A stretch of DNA of 64,000 nucleotides from Leifsonia sp. ku-ls (GTDB lineage: Bacteria; Actinomycetota; Actinomycetes; Actinomycetales; Microbacteriaceae). This document shows positions 47,099-54,642 of this stretch, piece after piece. A model generated the notes under the pieces. It made no database searches. It was not told the origin of the DNA and saw only the letters and a list, made by a program, of their open reading frames with translations. Location: contig QKXI01000005.1 in assembly GCA_003367665.1 (NCBI GenBank), positions 124,001 to 188,000 on the forward strand, in the 5' to 3' direction. Position numbers and translations under genes: made by a program. Numbering within the stretch: the stretch's first letter is position 1; each line of letters starts with the position of its first letter.

Positions 47099-49150
47099 TC
47101 AGGCTCCGATCGCGATGATGAGGTTGCGGTAGTCGTCGACCGTGCAGCGGTCGCCGGGGAGGAGCACCGTCGTGGTGTCCATCTGCTCGATGACGGCCGG
47201 TCCGGCGATCACGTTGCCCGGGCGGAGCCGGGCACGGTCGTACACCGGGCTCGCGGTGTAGCCGGCCTCGGCGTCGAGGTAAAGCGCGCGCTGCCCGACG
47301 AAGGCGGCAGCGGGGTCGGCGTCGGAGCGCTCCGAGGTGTGCAGCTCGACCGTCGGCGCGCGTCCGCTGGCCTGCACGCGGAAGGTCACGGCCTCCACCG
47401 GGGAGGCGTCGTCGCGGTAGCCGTAGACGCGCTCGTGCGCCTCGCCGAAGCCGTCGAGCATGCGCTCGACGCTGGCGCGCGTGACGTCCCCCGCCGGCAG
47501 TTCGACCGGCAGCTCGAAGTTCTGGCCGCGGTAGCGCAGCTCGGCGCGGCGGACCAGCTCACGGCCCGCGGCGTCCACGCCCTCCTCGGCGAACCAGGCG
47601 TCCGCCTGCTCCTCCAGCGCGGCGAAGACGCCCGCGATGGCGTCGACGGCGTCGGCCTCGACCGGCGTGATCGCGGTGCGCATGAAGTCCGTCTTGATGT
47701 CGGTCATGAGCAGGCCCATGGCCGACTGTGCGCCCGGCACCTCCGGCACGACGACCGTGGACACGCCGAGCTCGCGGGCGAGGCGCGAGGCGTGCAGCGG
47801 GCCGGCGCCGCCGAACGGCACCAGCGCGTAGTCGCGCGGGTCGTAGCCGCGCTGCACCGACACCACGCGGATGGCGCGGGCCATGTTCGCGGTGACGACG
47901 CGGAGCATCCCGAGCGCCGCCTCCGGCACGTCGAGCCCGAGCGGCTCTGCGACCGTCGCGACGGCACGCTGCGCGGCCTGCTCGGAGATCTTCATCTGCC
48001 CGTTGAGCAGGTACTCCGGGTTGAGGAAGTGCAGCACGACGTTCGCGTCGGTGACCGTCGGCTCGATGCCGTTGCCGTAGCAGGCCGGGCCGGGGAAGGC
48101 GCCCGCGCTGCGCGGACCCACCCGGAGGTGGCCGCCGCTGTCGATCCAGGCGATCGAGCCGCCGCCGGCGCCGACGGTGTGGATGTCGAGCATGGGCGAG
48201 CGGATGGGGCGGCCGTCCAGCTCCATCCCGGCGGTGACCTTCGGCTCGCCGTTCTGCACCAGCGAGACGTCGGACGAGGTGCCGCCCATGTCGAACGTGA
48301 TGATGTCCGGGAAGCCGGCAGCCGAGCAGATCTGCGCCGCGCCGACGACGCCGGTGCTCGGACCCGACAGCACCAGCCGGACCGGCAGCTGCTCGGCGGT
48401 CGTGAACGGGATGACGCCGCCGTTGCTCTGCGTCACGTGCGGCACCGCGGTCAGGCCGTTGGCGGCGAGCGTGCCCCGCAGGCGCGCGAGGTAGCGGAAC
48501 ACGACCGGTCCGACGTACGCGTTGGTGACGACCGTGGAGAGCCGCTCGTACTCGCGGAACTCGGGGAGCACGTCGCTGGAGAGCGAGACGTACGCCTCCG
48601 GGAACTCCTCCGCGATGATGTCGCGCACCGCGCGCTCGTGGTCCGGGACCAGGTAGCTGTAGAGGAAGCAGACCGCGATGGACTCCACGCCGCGCTCCTT
48701 GAGCGTGCGGACGGCCTCCCGGACCTCGTCGCGGTCGAGCGGCGTCTCGATCTCGCCGGTGTGCCGGACGCGCTCGGTGACCTCCAGGCGCAGGTCGCGG
48801 GGAACGAACGGCCGCGGCTTGTCCGCCTGCGGGTCGTACATCTCGGGGCGGCGGCCGCGGCCGAGTTCGAGCAGGTCGCGGAAGCCCCTGGTCGTGATGA
48901 GCCCGGTGCGCACGCCGTTGCCGGTGAGCAGCGCGTTGGTGCCGACCGTCGTGCCGTGGGCGAAGTAGCCCACTTCGTGGATGGGCGAGCCGATCTGGGC
49001 GAGGAGCTCGTCCACCCCCTGCACGATGGCGCGGCCCGGGTCGTCCGGCGTGCTGGAGACCTTGCGGACGAACATCCGGCCGGTCTCCTCGTCGAACGCG
49101 CAGACGTCGGTGAACGTGCCGCCGGTGTCGACGCCGACGCGCAGGCTCAT
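47099..49150 (-). CDS. hyuA: Hydantoinase A/oxoprolinase family protein
   Basis: A 683-residue ATPase subunit of the hydantoinase/5-oxoprolinase family. The N-terminus RVGVDTGGTFTDVCAFDEET is the ASKHA phosphate-1 motif; GYFAHGTTVGTNALLTGNGV, VLSGPSTGVVGAAQI, ITFDMGGTSSDVSLVQNGEP (second phosphate motif), VGAGGGSIAWIDSGG and GPACYGNGIEPTVTDANVVL follow in order. ATG 49150 is chosen, since an upstream extension would pass through the promoter palindrome. With HyuB it forms the ATP-dependent ring-opening enzyme. First of four genes in the operon; gamma-glutamyl compounds give 5-oxoproline, so an oxoprolinase reading is plausible. Confidence 0.92.
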   Translation of the reverse strand: MSLRVGVDTGGTFTDVCAFDEETGRMFVRKVSSTPDDPGRAIVQGVDELLAQIGSPIHEVGYFAHGTTVGTNALLTGNGVRTGLITTRGFRDLLELGRGRRPEMYDPQADKPRPFVPRDLRLEVTERVRHTGEIETPLDRDEVREAVRTLKERGVESIAVCFLYSYLVPDHERAVRDIIAEEFPEAYVSLSSDVLPEFREYERLSTVVTNAYVGPVVFRYLARLRGTLAANGLTAVPHVTQSNGGVIPFTTAEQLPVRLVLSGPSTGVVGAAQICSAAGFPDIITFDMGGTSSDVSLVQNGEPKVTAGMELDGRPIRSPMLDIHTVGAGGGSIAWIDSGGHLRVGPRSAGAFPGPACYGNGIEPTVTDANVVLHFLNPEYLLNGQMKISEQAAQRAVATVAEPLGLDVPEAALGMLRVVTANMARAIRVVSVQRGYDPRDYALVPFGGAGPLHASRLARELGVSTVVVPEVPGAQSAMGLLMTDIKTDFMRTAITPVEADAVDAIAGVFAALEEQADAWFAEEGVDAAGRELVRRAELRYRGQNFELPVELPAGDVTRASVERMLDGFGEAHERVYGYRDDASPVEAVTFRVQASGRAPTVELHTSERSDADPAAAFVGQRALYLDAEAGYTASPVYDRARLRPGNVIAGPAVIEQMDTTTVLLPGDRCTVDDYRNLIIAIGA

Positions 49151-49289
49151 GCGGTCGCCTCGCTTGTGTGGGCGGGGGCGATCGGCGCGATCGCGGGGAA
49201 GCGGTTGGTCATCTGAGCTCCTCGCTGTGGTCGTCATGGCACGTCGAAACAGCGGGTCCGAAGGGGAAACCGCGGTGTTTCTGATCATT

Positions 49290-49305
49290 TTGGGAGCGTT
49301 CCCAA
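49290..49305. promoter_or_regulatory. LacI-type dyad in the hyuAB promoter region
   Basis: TTGGGAGCGTTCCCAA, 6-bp perfect arms TTGGGA/TCCCAA around GCGT, in an otherwise AT-richer patch (49275-49320), about 140 bases upstream of the hyuA start. The form resembles LacI-family operators. The gap 49151-49468 holds this site, the terminator of the next operon at 49416-49443, and nothing else recognisable. Confidence 0.62.
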
Positions 49306-49415
49306 TTTGTGATGGGAAGAGGCTATGCGCCGCTTCCCGACGTGTCAAGCGCGAGGGCCGGGCGATGTTCCGTGACGGGCGGGTCCGGGCGGAGAGAACC
49401 GGCCGGGCGCGCGAA

Positions 49416-49443
49416 GAACGCGGCCAGTCACCTGGCCGCGTTC
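49416..49443. terminator. Terminator of the two-component/DUF5666 operon
   Basis: GAACGCGGCCAG (49416-49427) and CTGGCCGCGTTC (49432-49443) form a perfect 12-bp stem with loop TCAC, 25 bases after the stop of the DUF5666-like gene on the reverse strand. Confidence 0.78.
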
Positions 49444-49468
49444 GCGGTTTTCGTCGCCGGCGCGCCGC

Positions 49469-50011
49469 TCAGACGCTCGGAGCCGGCGAGGGTGTCGCGG
49501 TGTGCGCGTGCAGCGGCAGGTGCACGATGCGGGTCGCGGTCACGGTGTCGCCCGAGCGCGTGCCGAGGACGCCGACGCGGCTCCCCGTGGTGAAGCTGCC
49601 GCGGGTGGCCGGCGCCTTCTTGGTGCCGAACGCGGTCTCGGAGTTCAGCGTGACGGTGACGGTCTTCCCCGAGGCGGCCTTCACCGTCCAGGTGTCGCCG
49701 TTCACCGCCGTGAGGGTGCCGACCACTCCGTGGGCGGCACGCTTGCCGTGCGCCTTCTTGTGCGCCGCCGCCGTGCCGTGCATGGCGGCGCTCGCGGCCG
49801 CCGGGGCCGCCGCGGCCGGCTGGGCGGCCGCCACCGCGGCCGAGACGCCCCAGGCTGTTCCACCGGCGACCACCACCACGGCCAGGACGGCCGCGGTCAC
49901 GCCGACGCCGATCGCGTGTCGACGGAGGAAGGAGGGTGCGGTCTCCCGGTCGGTGGCTTGCGTCGGGGCGAGAGGCTGCGGCTCGAAGGATTCGGTCTCG
50001 TGGTTGTCCAT
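49469..50011 (-). CDS. Membrane-anchored DUF5666-like protein
   Basis: A 180-residue protein: cytosolic Pro/Thr-rich residues 1-30, one membrane helix at about 34-57 (IGVGVTAAVLAVVVVAGGTA), an Ala- and His/Lys-rich linker (AAHKKAHGKRAAHG), and an external beta domain GVVGTLTAVNGDTWTVKAAS... SGKTVTVTLNSETAF with the OB-like repeated GTVTAVDGdTITV pattern of DUF5666. No enzymatic residues are seen. It follows the OmpR-type kinase by 24 bases (GGAGC ribosome site) and is likely the third gene of the operon, so it may be a target or modulator of the two-component system. Confidence 0.72.
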   Translation of the reverse strand: MDNHETESFEPQPLAPTQATDRETAPSFLRRHAIGVGVTAAVLAVVVVAGGTAWGVSAAVAAAQPAAAAPAAASAAMHGTAAAHKKAHGKRAAHGVVGTLTAVNGDTWTVKAASGKTVTVTLNSETAFGTKKAPATRGSFTTGSRVGVLGTRSGDTVTATRIVHLPLHAHTATPSPAPSV

Positions 50012-50035
50012 GCTCCGAAGCGTCTCAGGTGGATG

Positions 50036-51406
50036 TCAGCGCTCGGCCGGGGGAATGTAAGAGGACGGTAAGGCGACCGCGAACGCCGCTCCGCCCTCCC
50101 CCGCCGGGCGGACCTCCAGCGTGCCGCCGAGCCGTCCCACCAGCCGCCGCGCGATCGACAGCCCAAGGCCCGTGCCGACCGGCCGCACATCCCGGTAGCG
50201 GTCGTGCAGGGCGCCGCGCTCGAAGGCCACCTCCGCGTCCTCGGCCGTGAGCCCCGGGCCGCCGTCGCGCACCTCCACCCGGATCCGGTCGCCCGGCGAC
50301 ACCGACACGACCACCGGAGCACCCTCCGGCGTCACGCGGAGGGCGTTCTCGATCAGGCCGTCGACCACCTGCCGCAACCGCGACTCGTCGGTGTCGACGA
50401 GGACGGGCAGCTCGGGCAGCTCGGCACGCAGCGGCACGCCGGCCCGGGAGGCGACGCCGCTCCACGCCGCGACCGCGCGCTCCACTGTCACGCGCGCGTC
50501 GAAGCGCTGCGGGTCGACGCGGAAGTCGTCGGCCTCCAGCCGCGCCAGCTCGAGCAGGTCGTCGAGGAAGCGCCGCAGCCGGTCGGACTCGGCGGCCAGG
50601 GTGCCGCCGACGCGGGCCACGTCGTCCGACGGGACGACGCCGTCCGCGAGCGCCTCGGCATAGCCGCGGATGGCGGTGAGCGGCGTCCGGATCTCGTGCG
50701 AGACCGAGAGCAGGAACTCGCGCTGCCGGTCCTCGCTGACCGAGAGCGCCGAGTCCAGCCCGCGCAGCGCCTGCGCGATGTCCTCGATCTCGGCGACCGG
50801 CTCCCGTTCGATCGCGACGCCGCGACGGCCGGACGCCAGCTCCCGCGCGCTTCCCGCGAGGCGGGTGAGCGGCCGCCCCAGCCGCCGCGCCAGCAGGACC
50901 CCCGCGACCGAGGCCACCGCGAGGCCGAGCACCAGGGCGAGCCCGAGCCACCGGATCAACTCGGCGCTCGCGGCGGAGATGTCGGCGACCTTGCGCACGC
51001 CGACGATGCCGCCGCCGTCCGAGGTGGGGATGCCCACCAGCACGGCGTCCTTGCCGCCGAGGGTCGTGCTGCCGGACACCACCCGGCCGGCCCGCAGCTC
51101 CCGGACGACCGCCGCGCCCACCGACGACCGGGCGGCGCCGGTGACGGTCCCGTCCGGCTCGACCACCGCGAAACGGTCGCCCAGCGCCGCCAGCCGCGCC
51201 GCCGCCACATGCGAGCCCGCCGCGCGCGCGGCCACGAGCGCCGTGGCCTGCGCCTTCAGCTGCTGCCGCGCCTGGCTCTCGACCACCCCCTGCACCACCT
51301 GGAGCGCGACGATGCCGGTGACCACCACGGCGATGAGGCTCACGGCGAACGTGCCGAGCATGATCCGGGCGGTGACCGACGCGGTCCAGGGCCGTCCGCC
51401 GCTCAC
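50036..51406 (-). CDS. Sensor histidine kinase, HAMP-HisKA-HATPase
   Basis: A 456-residue sensor kinase partner of the OmpR-type regulator. Two membrane helices (about 17-38 and 152-174) flank an external sensing part of 110 residues with no recognised domain. A HAMP linker follows (RRLGRPLTRLAGSARELASG), then HisKA with His237 in FLLSVSHEIRTPLTAIRGYA, an N box LRQVVDGLIENALRVTPEGA and G boxes VRDGGPGLTAED-like (EVRDGGPGLTAED) and PVGTGLGLSIARRLV. The start is GTG, four bases after the regulator stop. Signal unknown; envelope location and neighbouring surface genes suggest wall or ion stress. Confidence 0.92.
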   Translation of the reverse strand: MSGGRPWTASVTARIMLGTFAVSLIAVVVTGIVALQVVQGVVESQARQQLKAQATALVAARAAGSHVAAARLAALGDRFAVVEPDGTVTGAARSSVGAAVVRELRAGRVVSGSTTLGGKDAVLVGIPTSDGGGIVGVRKVADISAASAELIRWLGLALVLGLAVASVAGVLLARRLGRPLTRLAGSARELASGRRGVAIEREPVAEIEDIAQALRGLDSALSVSEDRQREFLLSVSHEIRTPLTAIRGYAEALADGVVPSDDVARVGGTLAAESDRLRRFLDDLLELARLEADDFRVDPQRFDARVTVERAVAAWSGVASRAGVPLRAELPELPVLVDTDESRLRQVVDGLIENALRVTPEGAPVVVSVSPGDRIRVEVRDGGPGLTAEDAEVAFERGALHDRYRDVRPVGTGLGLSIARRLVGRLGGTLEVRPAGEGGAAFAVALPSSYIPPAER

Positions 51407-51410
51407 CGCG

Positions 51411-52100
51411 TCACGCCTCCTGCTCCGCGGCGCTGTACCCGACGCCGCGCACGGTGCGGATCACGCCGGCGGCCGCCCCCAGCTTGAGACGGACCTGCGC
51501 CACATGCACGTCGACCGTCCGGCTGCTGCTGTAGTCGGCCACGCCCCACACGGACGACAGCAGCTGCTCCCGGGTGAACACCCTACCGGGCTGCGACATG
51601 AGGTGCTCGAGAAGATCGAACTCGGTCGCCGTGAGGTCGACGCGCGCGCCGTCGACATCCACCCGCCGACGGACGGGATCCAGCACGACCGATCCGATGC
51701 TGCGCACCTGCGGCCCGGCCGGCGCCGACGCGCGCCGGATCAGCGCCCGGACCCTGGCCACGAGCTCGCGCGGGGAGAACGGCTTGGTCAGGTAGTCGTC
51801 GGCCCCCAGCTCCAGCCCGAGGATGCGGTCCACCTCGTCGTCCCGCGCGGTCACGAAGACCACGGGCGTCCAGTCGCCCCGGGCGCGCAGGGTGCGGCAC
51901 AGCTCCAGGCCGTCGACCCCGGGGATGCCGATGTCGAGCACGATCGCCACCGGCCGCAGCCGCGCCACCGCATCCAGCGCCCGACCGCCGTCCCGCTCGA
52001 TGTGGACGCCGAACCCACCGTCGGCCAGGTACAGCCGCTCGAGGTCGGCGATGGTCGGCTCGTCCTCGACGACCAGCACCAAGCCCCTGTCTTCGCCCAC
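51411..52100 (-). CDS. OmpR/PhoB-type response regulator
   Basis: A 229-residue regulator. The receiver has the acidic pocket VVEDEPTI, the phospho-acceptor Asp56 in AIVLDIGIPG, Thr in VVFVTARDDE and Lys in YLTKPFSPRELVARV. The winged helix C-terminus shows VDLTATEFDLLEHLMSQPGR, VFTREQLLSSVWG and TVDVHVAQVRLKLGAAAGVI, then RTVRGVGY. GTG start at 52100, immediately after the promoter that carries the first copy of the long direct repeat. TTAC-N7-TTAC direct repeats, 11 bp apart, lie in that repeat and could be its binding site. Confidence 0.93.
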   Translation of the reverse strand: MGEDRGLVLVVEDEPTIADLERLYLADGGFGVHIERDGGRALDAVARLRPVAIVLDIGIPGVDGLELCRTLRARGDWTPVVFVTARDDEVDRILGLELGADDYLTKPFSPRELVARVRALIRRASAPAGPQVRSIGSVVLDPVRRRVDVDGARVDLTATEFDLLEHLMSQPGRVFTREQLLSSVWGVADYSSSRTVDVHVAQVRLKLGAAAGVIRTVRGVGYSAAEQEA

Positions 52101-52115
52101 CCTCTCATCATGGTG

Positions 52116-52199
52116 TCCGCCGCCCGCCTCCGCCCCCGATCCGCAGACGCCTTACCGGTTCTTTACATTCCGCTCTCACGCGTCGAACGCACGGGGTGT
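52116..52199. repeat. Direct repeat copy 1 (left flank of the NYN gene)
   Basis: An 84-bp stretch upstream of the response regulator gene that recurs at 53023-53095. The 56-bp core 52144-52199 differs at two positions from 53040-53095 (54/56 identical), the outer 17 bp 52116-52132 match 53023-53039 in 16/17, and 11 bases (52133-52143) are extra in this copy. It holds TTAC repeats at 52152 and 52163 (11-bp spacing), an OmpR-box-like arrangement. Confidence 0.9.
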
Positions 52200-52247
52200 T
52201 GCGGCCGTTGCCAAATTGCGCCTCCGTGAGAGCCCTAACCTGACGTG

Positions 52248-52931
52248 ATGATCGAACGACCGACGATGAACGACTACGTTGACGGTTTCAACCTCTACAA
52301 CGGCCTTCTCAAGAACAGCGATCATCGCTGGCTAGACCTGGTTGCCTTGTTCACCAGCCTCTTTCCCGCCTACCGAGTTCGTCTCGTGCGCTATTTCACC
52401 GCGGACCTCAAGGGAAAGGCCAGCCCACACGACCCTGGAATCGTGACGAGGCAGCAGACCTACCTGCGTGCGCTCGCGACCTTGGACCGGCTAGTCATTC
52501 ATCGCGGTCACTTCGAAGTACGGCCTGCGCGATACCGTCGTCGCCGCAGAGGCGACGGCGAGAGTGAAATGGTCGACGTCTGGCGTCCCGAGGAGAAGGG
52601 CTCTGACGTCAACCTTGCTACGTACCTCGTGCGCGACGCGTTCCTCGAGGAGGCAGACGTCTACGTGGTTGTCAGCAATGACTCCGACCTCGAAGAGCCC
52701 GTCCGTATAGTGGCTTCCGAGTTAGGCAAGCGGGTGTTCCTCATATTTCCGCACGGCCGTGAGAGCCAAGAGCTCATGAAATGCGGTCACGAGAGGGTGG
52801 TCTGGATCGGCAGCGGAAAACTGCATCAGAGCCACCTTCCGAACCCCGTCATGTCCGGAAGAACGCCTCTGTTCCGTCCGGCCGAGTGGGTTCCGGACCT
52901 CGACAGAGCTGAAATCCGGCGACAAAAATAG
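52248..52931 (+). CDS. NYN domain protein (putative ribonuclease), lower GC, inserted between direct repeats
   Basis: A 227-residue protein of the NYN/LabA-like PIN fold. Acidic motifs are YVDGFNLYNG (Asp12, Asn15), EKGSDVNLATYLVRDAF (Asp120) and VVVSNDSDLEEPVRIVASEL (Asp145, Asp147), in the order and spacing of NYN nucleases, which cut RNA with Mg2+. A basic patch (ARYRRRRRGD) lies in the middle. Base use is visibly less GC-rich than the neighbours, and many A/T-ending codons are used. ATG 52248 is taken; GTG 52245 and ATG 52266 are alternatives, each with weak ribosome sites. The gene is flanked by two copies of the promoter region of the DUF1996 gene, which points to acquisition. Role may be RNA decay or defence. 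Confidence 0.85.
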   Translation: MIERPTMNDYVDGFNLYNGLLKNSDHRWLDLVALFTSLFPAYRVRLVRYFTADLKGKASPHDPGIVTRQQTYLRALATLDRLVIHRGHFEVRPARYRRRRRGDGESEMVDVWRPEEKGSDVNLATYLVRDAFLEEADVYVVVSNDSDLEEPVRIVASELGKRVFLIFPHGRESQELMKCGHERVVWIGSGKLHQSHLPNPVMSGRTPLFRPAEWVPDLDRAEIRRQK

Positions 52932-52948
52932 GGCCTCCGTAGAGGCCC
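52931..52948 (+). terminator. Terminator at the NYN gene stop
   Basis: GGGCCTC (52931-52937), loop CGTA, GAGGCCC (52942-52948), preceded by AAAAATA, whose TAG stop shares its last base with the stem. A compact hairpin; the A-run before and the TA after it could suit termination in both directions. Confidence 0.72.
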
Positions 52949-53022
52949 TATGCCCGGCGACGATGCACCGGGGGGTGTTAGTCAATTGTAGTCAGGAACG
53001 GCGCAAGGTTGTCAACGCATGT

Positions 53023-53095
53023 TCCGCCGCCCACCTCCGCAGATGCCTTACCGGTTCTTTACATTCCGCTCTCACGCGTCGAACGCGCGGGGTGT
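53023..53095. repeat. Direct repeat copy 2 (right flank of the NYN gene)
   Basis: The second copy of the repeat at 52116-52199, ending 12 bases before the DUF1996 gene start. It lacks the 11-base segment present in copy 1. It has the same TTAC-N7-TTAC arrangement and TTTACATTCCGC. The spacing to the gene suggests that this copy carries that gene's promoter. Confidence 0.9.
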
Positions 53096-53106
53096 GCGCT
53101 CGGAGC

Positions 53107-54063
53107 ATGCGAACGCTCCACTCCCGGCTGGGCGCCGGCGCCGTTCTCGCCCTCGGCGCCGTTGCCGTCCTCGTCCTCGCGGCGGGCACCGCCGCCGCCA
53201 CCGCGGCGGCCGTGACGGCCACGACCCCGCCCCGCATCTCGACCGCGGGCTTCCCCGCAGGCGGCGACGACCCGGGCATCTTCACCGACACCTGCGCCCG
53301 GGCGTCGACCGCGCCGAACGACCCGATCATGATGCCCGGCATGACCGGGATGTCGATGCAGCACGACTTCTTCGGCAACCGGGCAGTGACCGCGTCCTCC
53401 ACGGCCGCATCCCGGCGCGGCGGCTCGACCACCTGCACGACCTCTGCCGACGCATCCGCGTACTGGACGCCCGTCGTCTACCAGCACGGCGTCCCGCTCA
53501 CCCCGTCGCGCACGCTGCTGTACTGGCGCGCCCCGGCCGGCACGGCATCCACGACCGCCCCCATGCCCAGTGGGATCAGCCTCATTGCCGGGAACGAGGC
53601 GGCCACCGCGCCGCAGAGCACCTCGGTCGTGGACTGGACCTGCACGGTCACCCGGACCGACCCGCACCCACACCGGGGAGAACTCCCGCACGACTGCCCG
53701 AATGGCTCGCAGCTCCGCCTGGTGATCGCCTTCCCCGACTGCTGGGACGGTCACACCCTCGACGGCCACGATCGCGACGGGGCCGTCTACGCGACGGCGG
53801 ACGGCTGCCCGTCGTCGCACCCGGTCCACATCCCGCAACTCGTGCTGCACGTCACCTACCCCACCGCGAGCGGAGCCGGGATCACCCTCTCGACCGGCCC
53901 GCACACGCAGGGTCCGCCGGTCACCGGCCACGCCGACTTCGTCGACGGCTGGAACCAGCAGCGCATGGACGCCGACACAGCCGCGTGCATCGCCGCGCAG
54001 GTCCGCTGCGGACCGGTCCGGGGAGCGGAGGCGGTGCCGCTCGGCGGTCGGGAGCGGCCATGA
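53107..54063 (+). CDS. Secreted DUF1996 family protein
   Basis: A 318-residue exported protein. A signal or anchor helix is at residues 7-40 (GAGAVLALGAVAVLVLAAGT). The mature part follows the DUF1996 pattern: MMPGMTGMSMQHDFFGNRAV with His, YWTPVVYQHGVPLTPSRTLL, LVIAFPDCWDGHTLDGHDRD with the FPDCWDG signature, HPVHIPQLVLHVTYP and GHADFVDGWNQQRM near the end. Members occur in fungi and actinobacteria and have no proven role; some act in the cell wall or as lytic-enzyme-like proteins. Cys pairs suggest disulfides. ATG 53107 with CGGAGC site. The OmpR system divergent from its promoter may regulate it. Confidence 0.82.
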   Translation: MRTLHSRLGAGAVLALGAVAVLVLAAGTAAATAAAVTATTPPRISTAGFPAGGDDPGIFTDTCARASTAPNDPIMMPGMTGMSMQHDFFGNRAVTASSTAASRRGGSTTCTTSADASAYWTPVVYQHGVPLTPSRTLLYWRAPAGTASTTAPMPSGISLIAGNEAATAPQSTSVVDWTCTVTRTDPHPHRGELPHDCPNGSQLRLVIAFPDCWDGHTLDGHDRDGAVYATADGCPSSHPVHIPQLVLHVTYPTASGAGITLSTGPHTQGPPVTGHADFVDGWNQQRMDADTAACIAAQVRCGPVRGAEAVPLGGRERP

Positions 54064-54115
54064 GGCCTCACGACCGCTGGCGGACCCGGGGTCGTAGGCA
54101 GCGAGACCGTCGGGG

Positions 54116-54574
54116 CTACTGGGCCGCTACTCCCGTCAAGACGCAGCGCGTGCCTTTCGGCGCGGTGAAGGATGAGTCGACGGCCCACTCCGCGGTCGAT
54201 CCGCGCTGAACGGTGACGGTGGCCTCTCCGACGGCGAGGACGGTCGCCGTGGAGGTGGTGAAGAACACGGTCAGCTTGTAGGTCGCGGCGGACTCGCCGG
54301 ACGTTTTCGCGGTGCCGGTAGCCCTCCAGCCACCTTCGGATGGGCCGCAGTCCGTCACGGTGACGTTCTTCCGCTGTGCCGGGTCGTTGGGGACGCTGGA
54401 TGGCACGTTCGTCGCTTGGGTCACCCCGGACGGCAGCGCGGGCGCATCGGTGCTGTGACCCGCCGAGGCTCCGGACGTCGCAGTCGTTCGTGTGGGTGAC
54501 GGGTTCTGCGGGGTGCAGCCGGTCAAGACCGCCGCGGAGATCAGGACGGCCGAGAGCCGGAGCAGAGTTCGCAT
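54116..54574 (-). CDS. Small lipoprotein of unknown function
   Basis: A 152-residue lipoprotein: signal peptide with lipobox LTGC, Cys20, after RTLLRLSAVLISAAV. A Pro/Thr/Ser-rich linker leads to a small beta-sandwich-like domain (KNVTVTDCGPSEGGWRATGT... YKLTVFFTTSTATVLAVGEA... VQRGSTAEWAV), similar in form to FxLYD-type domains that are found in many actinobacterial lipoproteins. Membrane-attached on the outside. Preceded by a long hairpin and by the large surface protein gene on the same strand. Confidence 0.72.
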   Translation of the reverse strand: MRTLLRLSAVLISAAVLTGCTPQNPSPTRTTATSGASAGHSTDAPALPSGVTQATNVPSSVPNDPAQRKNVTVTDCGPSEGGWRATGTAKTSGESAATYKLTVFFTTSTATVLAVGEATVTVQRGSTAEWAVDSSFTAPKGTRCVLTGVAAQ

Positions 54575-54588
54575 GGGTCCTTCCGTCG

Positions 54589-54624
54589 GGCACCGGGTGG
54601 GCCGGGATCGGCCCACCCGGTGCC
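54589..54624 (-). terminator. 16-bp perfect hairpin after the surface-protein gene
   Basis: Arms GGCACCGGGTGGGCCG (54589-54604) and CGGCCCACCCGGTGCC (54609-54624) with loop GGAT, 19 bases after the surface-protein stop (54643) and 15 bases before the lipoprotein start on the reverse strand. Either a strong terminator or an intercistronic attenuator. Confidence 0.8.
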
Positions 54625-54642
54625 GGGTTCGTCATCCGGGCG

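Noticed and set aside
45368-49216. A 1282-codon open frame on the plus strand
   Set aside because: It is antisense to hyuA, hyuB and the MFS gene; its translation has no domain and is dominated by Val/Arg/Asp/Gly runs.
52200-53022. Transposon or integrative element carrying the NYN gene
   Set aside because: No transposase, integrase, relaxase or terminal inverted repeats were found, and the flanking duplications are far longer than usual target-site duplications, so it is reported as a repeat-flanked insertion of unknown mechanism.
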